Below, piece by piece: positions 47,798 through 56,163 of a stretch of 64,000 nt of DNA (position 1 is the first letter of the stretch; each line of letters starts with the position of its first letter). Origin of the DNA: Polyangia bacterium. Its GTDB lineage: Bacteria > Myxococcota_A > Polyangia > Polyangiales > Sandaracinaceae. The position numbers were made by a program, and so were the translations under genes. A model generated the notes under the pieces. It made no database searches. It was not told the DNA's origin and was given only the letters and a program-made list of their open reading frames with translations. The stretch covers positions 1-64,000 of the forward strand of contig JAUHXR010000009.1 in assembly GCA_030426845.1 (NCBI GenBank), written 5' to 3'.

Positions 47798-48919
47798 ATG
47801 CACCGCGGGATCCGAGAGTTCATCCAGTGGGTGATGGGCGGCGGCGACGGGCTCGGCGCCACGCCGGAGCGCCCGGCCTCGACCAAGGAGATCATCGTGC
47901 TCGAGCATCAGCTCGGCACACCGCTGCCGGCGGACCTCAAGCTCGTCCTGGGCGTGTTCGACGGCGCAACCCTCCCGAACGGGGTCCTGCTCTCCGCCCG
48001 CCCCGGCCCGGGCAACACGATCGAGGCCGCGCTCAAGGCCCACGCGGAGGACCGGGGCACGTCCTTCCTCGATCCCGAGCTGATGCTGCCCTTCCACCGC
48101 ACCGAGGCGGGCAGCTACCTGTGCTTCGATCGATCGGCCGCGCCGGTCGCCGACACCTGGCCGGTCGTCGACTACGACCTCGAGACGGGCGAGATGCGCC
48201 TGACCCACCGGACCTTCGACGGCTGGTGCCAGCTCTGCGTCGAGGAGTGGACCGCGGACGACTACCACGCGGACTTCACGGTCGAGAAGTACCTCCGCGG
48301 CGGGCAGCGCCACGCCGCGATCGAGCCGGACGTGTCGGTCGCGCACGTGACGGTGGCCCACGCCCTGCGCCGCGCGGGTGAGCCCGAGGACTCGCTCGAG
48401 AGCTACCTGCGCGCCGGTCGCTGCGTGCCGCCGCTCGCCTGGGCCGATTGGGAGGCGCTCAAGCTCGCCGCGCTCCTGCGCTACCCCGCGCACGCGCTCG
48501 AGGCCGCGGGTCGGCTCTGCCGCCGCGCCCCCGAGAGCATGTGGGACCTGCGCGAGACGACGCCGTCTCGCGTAGCCTACGCGATCGCGAGCGTCGCGCC
48601 CGGCCCGGACGGCCACCAGGAGCCGTGGTTGCGCGCGCTCGACCAGCTCTGCCAGCAGCCGCTGGACGAGGACGACGCGGCGGCCGCGGCCGCCATCCGT
48701 CAGGCGGTGATCGCGGGTGAGCCGGTGCCGCCGCCCTCCCCTCCGCAGGAGGCCGAGATCGCGTTCGCCGACGACCTCGACGCGCTGTGGGCCGCGGTCG
48801 CGGACGCCTACCGCGCGGGGAGCCTCCGCGAGGACGACCTCCTCCTCGACCCCCGCTTCGCGCCCCTCACCGAGCGCTACGATCTCGTCGACGTGCTGCG
48901 CATCCGGCGGGACTTCTAG
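47798..48919 (+). CDS. SMI1/KNR4-like protein with helical C-terminus
   Basis: A 373-residue soluble protein. Residues about 30-165 resemble the SMI1/KNR4 (SUKH) fold: IIVLEHQLGTPLPADLKLVL, VFDGATLPNGVLL, AGSYLCFDRSA, PVVDYDLETGEMRL, and VEEWTADDYHADFTVEKYL. The C-terminal part (about 180-373) is helical, with TPR-like segments (AHALRRAGEPEDSLESYLR and LAALLRYPAHALEAAGRLC). SUKH proteins are often immunity proteins of toxin systems, but no polymorphic toxin is next to it, so a housekeeping or regulatory role is equally possible. It is divergent from the transglycosylase and 10 nt upstream of moeA. Confidence 0.75.
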   Translation: MHRGIREFIQWVMGGGDGLGATPERPASTKEIIVLEHQLGTPLPADLKLVLGVFDGATLPNGVLLSARPGPGNTIEAALKAHAEDRGTSFLDPELMLPFHRTEAGSYLCFDRSAAPVADTWPVVDYDLETGEMRLTHRTFDGWCQLCVEEWTADDYHADFTVEKYLRGGQRHAAIEPDVSVAHVTVAHALRRAGEPEDSLESYLRAGRCVPPLAWADWEALKLAALLRYPAHALEAAGRLCRRAPESMWDLRETTPSRVAYAIASVAPGPDGHQEPWLRALDQLCQQPLDEDDAAAAAAIRQAVIAGEPVPPPSPPQEAEIAFADDLDALWAAVADAYRAGSLREDDLLLDPRFAPLTERYDLVDVLRIRRDF

Positions 48920-48929
48920 CCAGCCCGGG

Positions 48930-50177
48930 ATGGACGCGATGCTCCCCCTCGACGAGGCCTTCCACGCGGTCGCCGCCCACCACGCGCCCGGCCCCGAGGA
49001 GCGCGTCCCGCTCCTCGACGCGCGGGGACGCTTCCTCGCGCACGCGATCGTCGCGCGCCACGACGTACCGGGCTTCGACAACAGCGCGATGGACGGCTAC
49101 GCGGTGCGCGCCGGCGACCTCGCGACCGCGGACGGATCGCCGGTGAGCCTGCCGGTCGAGGGCGAGTCGCGGGCCGGCGGGCCGCCGCCCGGACCGCTCG
49201 CGGACGGGGCGGTGATGCGCATCTTCACCGGCGCGCCGATGCCCGCGGGCGCCGACGCGGTGGTGATGCAGGAGGACGTCGCGCGCGAAGGCGCGACGGC
49301 CCGCTTCGGCGCCGCGGCCCCCGTCGGCGCGCACGTCCGGCGGCGCGCCGAGGTTCTCGCGATCGGCGATCCCGTGCTGACGCCCGAGGACGCGCTCGGC
49401 CCGGGCGAGCTCGCGCTCGCGGCCTCGCAGGGCTACGCGCTGCTGCCCGTCCGGCGCCGCCCGGTCGTCGCGATCCTCTCGACGGGCGACGAGCTGCGCG
49501 AGATCGGCGCCCCCGATCGGCCGGGCTCCCTGATCGACTCCAACACCTACGGCCTCGCCTCCGCGGCGGCCGCGGCCGGGGCGACGCCCTGGATCCTGCC
49601 CCTCGGCGTGGACGCGCCGGACGCGCTGACGGCGCGCTTCGAGGAGGCGGTGCACCGCGCAGACGTGGTGGTGAGCACGGGCGGCGTCTCGGTCGGCGAC
49701 TACGACCGCGTGGCGGACGCGCTCGACGCGGTCGGCGCGGACACGCTCTTCACCAAGGTCCGCATGAAGCCCGGCAAGCCGGTGCGCTTCGCGGTCGCGG
49801 GGCGCACGCCGCTCTTCGGCCTGCCGGGCAACCCCGTGAGCGCGCTCGTGACCTTCGAGCTGTTCGTCCGCCCGCTGCTGCGCTCCCGCCTCGGCGACCC
49901 GCGCCCGTACCGGACGACGCTCGACGTGGCCCTCGATCGCGCGGTGACCGCGCCGGCGAGCCGCGACGAGCTCGCGCGGGCCACGCTGTCGCGGGGGCCG
50001 GGTCCGACCGCACGCCTCGCAGACAAGCAGGGCTCCGGCGCCACCACCTCGCTCCGCGGCGCCGACCTCCTCGTCCGGCTGCCGATGGGGGCGGGCCGAC
50101 TCGAGGCCGGGACCCAAGCCCGCGCGCTCCACCTCGTCGAAGACGGCGGGAGCCGCGACGCGCCCTTCGCTCGGTAG
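48930..50177 (+). CDS. moeA: Molybdopterin molybdenumtransferase MoeA
   Basis: A 415-residue enzyme that inserts molybdate into adenylylated molybdopterin. Landmarks are the N-terminal DVPGFDNSAMDGYAVRA, GAPMPAGADAVVMQEDV, VVAILSTGDELREIG, LIDSNTYGLASAAA, the MoCF-fold STGGVSVGDYDRVADAL, and MKPGKPVRFAV with LFGLPGNPVSALVTFELFV. A C-terminal domain of about 80 residues completes it. ATG 48930 (MDAMLPLDEAF) is preferred; ATG 48939 would remove three residues. No moaA, mobA or molybdoenzyme gene is nearby. It lies 10 nt after the SMI1/KNR4 gene on the same strand. Confidence 0.96.
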   Translation: MDAMLPLDEAFHAVAAHHAPGPEERVPLLDARGRFLAHAIVARHDVPGFDNSAMDGYAVRAGDLATADGSPVSLPVEGESRAGGPPPGPLADGAVMRIFTGAPMPAGADAVVMQEDVAREGATARFGAAAPVGAHVRRRAEVLAIGDPVLTPEDALGPGELALAASQGYALLPVRRRPVVAILSTGDELREIGAPDRPGSLIDSNTYGLASAAAAAGATPWILPLGVDAPDALTARFEEAVHRADVVVSTGGVSVGDYDRVADALDAVGADTLFTKVRMKPGKPVRFAVAGRTPLFGLPGNPVSALVTFELFVRPLLRSRLGDPRPYRTTLDVALDRAVTAPASRDELARATLSRGPGPTARLADKQGSGATTSLRGADLLVRLPMGAGRLEAGTQARALHLVEDGGSRDAPFAR

Positions 50178-50276
50178 ATCTGGCCTCGCAGCGCGATACA
50201 CTCGGGGCGGACCGACATCGGGGGAACCGCGCGCGCGGCTCGAGCGTCTGAACCATCGCCGCAGCCCCCGCCGCCC

Positions 50277-52322
50277 ATGACCGAACCCACCCAACGCGAC
50301 GAGCTCGACCGGGGCCGCTCCGACCCTCGAGGCGCCGATCCGGTGGACACGGACGCCGCCACGCCGCGCGTCGACCCGCTCCGCCCTGCCCTGGCCGCGG
50401 TGGCGCGTCGCGTCCGGGCCCAGCGCGCGCTCGACGCGGCCGTGGTCTTCGGCTGGGTCGCGGTCGGCGTCGCGGGCGTCGCCGTCGGGCTGCTCAAGGC
50501 GGGCGCGCTGCCCGAGGCGGAGGCGTTGCTCGCCCTCCAGCTCGCGCTCGCGCTCCCCCTCGTCGGGGCGATCGGCGGCGCGCTCCGGCGCATCGACGCG
50601 CTGCTGCCCGCGCGCCTGATCGACCGGAGCCACGGCCTGCGCGAGCGGGTCGCCAACGCGGTCGCCTTCGACGGCCTCTCGGAGCGCACCCCGCTGATGG
50701 ACGCCGCGATCCGCGACGCGAACGAGCGCGCCTCGAGCCTGTCGGCGGCGCGCGCGATGCCGCTCCGCGCCCCCATCGACCTCGCGGGCATCGCGGGGCT
50801 CGCGGTCGGCGTCGGGCTGCTCGGGATGCTCGAGGTGCCGCGGACCGTCGAGGAACGCGTCCTCGTCGGCGGGATCGATCCGGTGACCCTCCACGCGGAC
50901 GACCTCGACGCCTACGAGAGCGAGCTGCGCGACCTACTCGAGGCGCGCGAGACGCCGGACGACGTGCGCGACGCGGCGCAGGACTTCAACCGGCTCATCG
51001 AGGACCTCGCCGACGAGCGGCTCGACCGCGCCGAGAGCCTGCGCCGCATCGCGGAGCTCGAGCGGCAGCTCGCGGAGGCCCGGCCCGCGGACGCCGAGAC
51101 GATGCGGGAGTCGCTGCGCGAGCTCGGCGAGGATCTGCGGCGCGCCGAGCTGGCCGATCAGCTCTCGGCCGCGCTCCGCGACGGGGACGCGTCCCAGGCC
51201 GAGCGCGAGCTGCGGCGCCTCGCCGAGCGGACCCGCAGCGACGAGGCGTCGCGTCGCGAGCTCGAGGCGCTGAGGCGCGCTCTCGCGCGCGCGGCGGAGG
51301 AGCGGACGCAGGAGCTGAGCGAGGAGCTCCAGCGGCAGGAGGAGGCGCAACGTCGCTTGCTCCAGCGTCAGCGCGAGCAGCCGGACGCGTCGCCGCGCGA
51401 GCGGCGGCTGCTCCAGCGTCGCCAGCGGGAGCTCGAGCGGCTCCGGCGCGAGCACCAGGAGGCGATGGACCGGCAGCGCCAGCTCGAGCGGCTCCGGCGC
51501 GAGCTCAACGAGGCGGCCGAGGGGCTCAACCAGCAGCAGCAGGAGCAGGCGGCCGAGCACATGGAGCGCGGGGCCGAGGACCTCAACCGCATGGCGCGGC
51601 AGCAGATGTCCGACGAGCAGCTCCAGCGCCTGCAGCGCCAGCTCCAGGAGCTGCGCGAGCTGATCCGACGCCAGCGCCAGCAGCAGGCGCAGGGACAAGG
51701 CCAGCGCGGCCAGGGCCAGCAGGGTCAGGGCGGCCAGGGGCAGAGCCAGATGGATCGCTTCGTCCTGCGCGCGCGAGGTCAGGGCGACGGCCAGGGCGTG
51801 CGGCTCGGCGTGCCGGGTCAGCAGGGGCAGCAGGGTCAGGGCGGGCCACAGGGGCAGCAGCCGGGGCAGGGGCAGCAAGGTCAAGGGCAGGACGGCCAGG
51901 GGCAGAACGGCCAGGGGCAAGGGCAAGGCCAGCAACCGATGTTGACGCTTGGGGGTGAGGGCGAGCCCAACGCGCTGGTCGAGATCCCCGGGATGGGACA
52001 GGGCCAGCAGCCGGGGCAGGGCTCGGGCCAGGCTCAGCTCGGGCCGGGCGCCGGGACGGGCCACGACCCGACGCAGCTCGACGACCCGACCCGCCTCGGG
52101 GGCACCCGCCGCACGGTGCGCGTCGAGGGCGAGCAGCGCGACGGGCCGAGCCGCAGCCAGACCATCCTCAGCTCGGCCGAGCGCGGCTTCGCCTCGCAGG
52201 ACTACGAGGACGTCTACACGGACTACGAGAACCACGCCGAGGAGGTGCTCGAGCAGGACGAGATCCCGCCGGGGCGCCGCTTCTGGATCCGACGGTACTT
52301 CCAGCTGATCCGCCCGCGCTGA
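50277..52322 (+). CDS. Membrane coiled-coil protein with Gln/Gly-rich region (DUF4175-like)
   Basis: A 681-residue protein that opens the MoxR operon. Residues about 35-95 and 160-185 contain hydrophobic helices (AVVFGWVAVGVAGVAVGLL and PIDLAGIAGLAVGVGLLGML). Residues about 215-470 are an unusually long charged, Arg/Glu/Gln-rich coiled coil (for example RRLLQRQREQPDAS and LERLRREHQEAMDRQRQ). Residues about 470-590 are a Gln/Gly-rich low-complexity tract. The C-terminus ends in RRFWIRRYFQLIRP, a motif typical of DUF4175-like partners of MoxR clusters. A GATACACT string at 50195-50202 may be its promoter, leaving a leader of about 70 nt. Likely an envelope scaffold of the operon; function unproven. 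Confidence 0.8.
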   Translation: MTEPTQRDELDRGRSDPRGADPVDTDAATPRVDPLRPALAAVARRVRAQRALDAAVVFGWVAVGVAGVAVGLLKAGALPEAEALLALQLALALPLVGAIGGALRRIDALLPARLIDRSHGLRERVANAVAFDGLSERTPLMDAAIRDANERASSLSAARAMPLRAPIDLAGIAGLAVGVGLLGMLEVPRTVEERVLVGGIDPVTLHADDLDAYESELRDLLEARETPDDVRDAAQDFNRLIEDLADERLDRAESLRRIAELERQLAEARPADAETMRESLRELGEDLRRAELADQLSAALRDGDASQAERELRRLAERTRSDEASRRELEALRRALARAAEERTQELSEELQRQEEAQRRLLQRQREQPDASPRERRLLQRRQRELERLRREHQEAMDRQRQLERLRRELNEAAEGLNQQQQEQAAEHMERGAEDLNRMARQQMSDEQLQRLQRQLQELRELIRRQRQQQAQGQGQRGQGQQGQGGQGQSQMDRFVLRARGQGDGQGVRLGVPGQQGQQGQGGPQGQQPGQGQQGQGQDGQGQNGQGQGQGQQPMLTLGGEGEPNALVEIPGMGQGQQPGQGSGQAQLGPGAGTGHDPTQLDDPTRLGGTRRTVRVEGEQRDGPSRSQTILSSAERGFASQDYEDVYTDYENHAEEVLEQDEIPPGRRFWIRRYFQLIRPR

Positions 52323-52340
52323 GCGGCGGACGGAGACACG

Positions 52341-53342
<1,002 letters not shown>

Positions 53343-53346
53343 CCGC

Positions 53347-54276
53347 ATGCTGGACTGGCTCCGCGGCAAGCCCACGGCGTCCGCGCCCGCCGACGAGGGC
53401 GACCTCTTCGACGAGGAGTTCCAGCGCCGCCTGGACGTCCTCGCGATCGTGTCGCGCAAGCTCGCGCGCGGCCGGACGCGGGCCGAGCGCCGCTCGCGCA
53501 AGACGGGCGCGGGCATCGAGTTCGCCGACCACCGGCAGTACGCGCCGGGCGACGACTTCCGCTACCTCGACTGGAACCTCTACGCGCGCACCGGCCGCCT
53601 CCTGCTCCGGCTCTACGAGGAGGAGGAGGACCTCTCGGTCTACATCCTGCTCGACGTCTCGCGCTCGATGGCGATCGGCGCGCCGACGAGCAAGCTCGCC
53701 TACGCCAAGAAGCTCGCGGCCGCGCTCGGCTACATCGCGCTCGCGAACCTCGACCGCGTCTCCATCGTGACCTTCGCCGACGAGGTCGGCGGCCGCCTCG
53801 CCCCCACCCGCGGCAAGAACCGCATCTTCAAGGCCTTCGAGTTCTTGCGGCCGCTGAGGGCCGATGGGCGCACGGGGACGGCCGACGCGATGAAGACCTT
53901 CGTCGCCCAGAACAAGCGGCGCGGCGTGGCCATCCTGATCAGCGACCTCTACGACCCGGACGGCTTCGAGGGCGGCATCAACACGCTCCGCTATCACAAG
54001 TTCGAGCCCTACGTGGTGCAGGTCTTCGACCCGGCCGAGGTCCGCCCTCCCCTGCACGGCGACGTCCGGCTGATCGACAACGAGACGGGCGACGCGCGCG
54101 ACGTCACGATCACCCCGCGCGTCCTCGCGCGCTACGCCGAGGCGCACCGCGCCTACCGCCGGCGCATCGAGGACTTCTGCACGCAGAAGCACGTCCCATA
54201 CTTCGGGGTCGAGACGAGCGTCCCTTTCGACGAGGCCATCCTCGATCTGCTCCGCCGCGGCGGGCTGGTCGCCTGA
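53347..54276 (+). CDS. DUF58 / VWA-like protein
   Basis: A 309-residue protein starting 4 nt after the MoxR stop. It carries the DUF58 hallmark YAPGDDFRYLDWNLYARTGRLLLRLYEEE (positions roughly 70-97) followed by VYILLDVSRSMAIG, a VWA-type D-x-S-x-S metal site. No transmembrane segment is present. In Bat-type operons this protein sits between MoxR and membrane-anchored VWA proteins and is thought to be part of the same complex. Sequence gives no enzymatic activity. Confidence 0.92.
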   Translation: MLDWLRGKPTASAPADEGDLFDEEFQRRLDVLAIVSRKLARGRTRAERRSRKTGAGIEFADHRQYAPGDDFRYLDWNLYARTGRLLLRLYEEEEDLSVYILLDVSRSMAIGAPTSKLAYAKKLAAALGYIALANLDRVSIVTFADEVGGRLAPTRGKNRIFKAFEFLRPLRADGRTGTADAMKTFVAQNKRRGVAILISDLYDPDGFEGGINTLRYHKFEPYVVQVFDPAEVRPPLHGDVRLIDNETGDARDVTITPRVLARYAEAHRAYRRRIEDFCTQKHVPYFGVETSVPFDEAILDLLRRGGLVA

Positions 54277-54282
54277 GCGCGC

Positions 54283-56163
54283 ATGGAGCTGGCCGGACTC
54301 AGCCTGAGCGAGGTGCTCACCGTCCTCGGCGGCTTCGCGGCCGCGGTCGTCGTCCTGTACCTCCTCAAGCTGCGTCGACGCCAGGTCGAGGTCCCGTTCG
54401 TTCACCTGTGGCAGCAGGTCCTCGCCGAGAAGCAGACGACGCGGCTGTTCAGCGCGCTCAAGCGGATCCTCTCCCTCCTCGTCGCGCTCCTCGTTGTAGC
54501 CGCGCTCGCCTTCGCGACGGGCGACCCGCGCTACGCGGGCGCGACCGACGAGGGCCGGACCACGGTCGTGCTCATCGACGCGAGCGCCTCCATGCAGGCG
54601 ACCGACGTCGCGCCGAGCCGCCTCGACGCCGCCCGCGAACGGGTCGCGCCGCTGGTGGCCGCGATGGCGAGCGCCGACCGCATGCTCGTCGCGCAGATGG
54701 ACGCGAGCACGGTGCCCCTCTCGCCGCTCACCTCGGAGCCGCGGCTCGTCGAGGACGGGCTCGAGCGGCTGCGCCCCACCGACGTCGCGGCCGACCTCGG
54801 GCGCGGGCTCCGCTTCTCCCTCGATGTCCTCGCCGGGCAGCCGCGCCCGCGCGTCGTGATCGTCTCCGACGGCGTCCTCGGGCCGACGGGCCGCGTCGCC
54901 GAGCGCGCGCGCGAGGCCGGCGTCGAGATCGACTGGATCCCGATCGGCGAGGGCGGCCGCAACGTCGCGATCACCGCGTTCAGCGTGCGCCGCTACCCGC
55001 TCGACAAGAGCCGCAGCGAGGTGCTCGTCGAGCTCTTCAACCCGACCGACGAGGACGCGTCCGTCGAGCTCGAGCTGTCGGGTGACGGCGAGCCGATCGA
55101 CGTGCAGCGCTTGCGGGTCGGGGCCGGCGAGCGCCTGCGCCGCTTCTTCCAGAACGTCACCGGCGCCGACCGCACGCTCGAGGCCCACGTGGCGATGGCC
55201 GATGGCGCCCCCGACGCGCAGCCGGCCGACGACCGCGCCTACGCCCGCCTCCCCGAACGCCGCCGCGCGCGCGTGCTGGCGGTGAGCGGCGGCAACCTCT
55301 ACCTCTCGGCCGCCCTGCTCCTCGACGAGTACCTCGACGTCACCGAGGTCGCCCCGGCGGACTACCCACCGCCCGGCGAGTTCGACGTGACGATCTTCGA
55401 CGGCTGGGTGCCGCCCTCGCCGCCCGGGACCGACGCCATCTACCTCGCGCCCGTCCCCGCGGAGGGCGTCGAGGGGCCGTTCGTGATCCGAGGGGAGATC
55501 GAGCGGCCCTTCTTCGACCGGGTCGATCGCGACCATCCGATCGTGCAGTTCACCGCGCTGCGCGACGTCAACATCGCCGCCTCGCTCGACGTGGAGCTCC
55601 AGGACGGCGACCGCGTCGTCGCGGGAGACACCGGCGCGCCGCTGCTCGTCACGGGCTCGCGCTCCGGCCGCCGCCTCATCGCGCTGCTCTTCGACGTCCG
55701 GCGGAGCGACCTGCCGCTCCGCGTCGCGTGGCCGCTGCTGCTCATCAACAGCATCGACCACTTCGTGCAGGAGGACGCGCGCTACCTGTCGAGCTACGAG
55801 ACCGGCGAGACCTGGTACGTGCCCGCGCCGGGCGACGTGACCGAGGCGACGCTCGTGACTCCGTCGGGCGAGGAGCGGCTCGTCCCGGTCGTCGACGGCC
55901 GCGCGGTCTGCACGGGCCTCGAGGCCGGCTTCTACACCCTGCGCGCTGGCGAGACGGAGGAGGTCTTCGCCGCCAACCTCGGCCCCTCCGACGAGGCGAT
56001 CCTCGAGCCGGCCGAGGCGCTCGAACTCGCGGGCGAGCCCGCCGGCGAGCCCGAGATCGGCGCGGCGTCGGTGCGCACCGAGATCTGGACCTGGCTGGTG
56101 CTGCTCGCGCTCGCGGTGATCGGCGTCGAGTGGTTCACCTACCACCGGAGGATCTCGGTATGA
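54283..56163 (+). CDS. BatA-like membrane VWA protein
   Basis: A 626-residue protein with two N-terminal hydrophobic segments (about 6-26 and 60-80), a VWA domain (about 85-240) with the metal site VVLIDASASMQATDV, then beta-rich domains (about 250-590), including a CARDB-like LFNPTDEDASVELELSGDGEP stretch and a glutamine-amidotransferase-like VLAVSGGNLYLSAALLLDEYL. A C-terminal helix (WLVLLALAVIGVEWFTYH) anchors it again. This is the BatA/BatB plan. Start ATG 54283 is 6 nt after the DUF58 stop. It overlaps the next gene by 4 nt (ATGA). Role in envelope stress or aerotolerance is inferred from Bat operons. Confidence 0.9.
   Translation: MELAGLSLSEVLTVLGGFAAAVVVLYLLKLRRRQVEVPFVHLWQQVLAEKQTTRLFSALKRILSLLVALLVVAALAFATGDPRYAGATDEGRTTVVLIDASASMQATDVAPSRLDAARERVAPLVAAMASADRMLVAQMDASTVPLSPLTSEPRLVEDGLERLRPTDVAADLGRGLRFSLDVLAGQPRPRVVIVSDGVLGPTGRVAERAREAGVEIDWIPIGEGGRNVAITAFSVRRYPLDKSRSEVLVELFNPTDEDASVELELSGDGEPIDVQRLRVGAGERLRRFFQNVTGADRTLEAHVAMADGAPDAQPADDRAYARLPERRRARVLAVSGGNLYLSAALLLDEYLDVTEVAPADYPPPGEFDVTIFDGWVPPSPPGTDAIYLAPVPAEGVEGPFVIRGEIERPFFDRVDRDHPIVQFTALRDVNIAASLDVELQDGDRVVAGDTGAPLLVTGSRSGRRLIALLFDVRRSDLPLRVAWPLLLINSIDHFVQEDARYLSSYETGETWYVPAPGDVTEATLVTPSGEERLVPVVDGRAVCTGLEAGFYTLRAGETEEVFAANLGPSDEAILEPAEALELAGEPAGEPEIGAASVRTEIWTWLVLLALAVIGVEWFTYHRRISV

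Noticed and set aside
47798-48919. SMI1/KNR4 protein considered as an immunity protein of a polymorphic toxin locus
   Set aside because: No toxin, PAAR, VgrG or RHS gene lies nearby; neighbours are MltD-like and MoeA.
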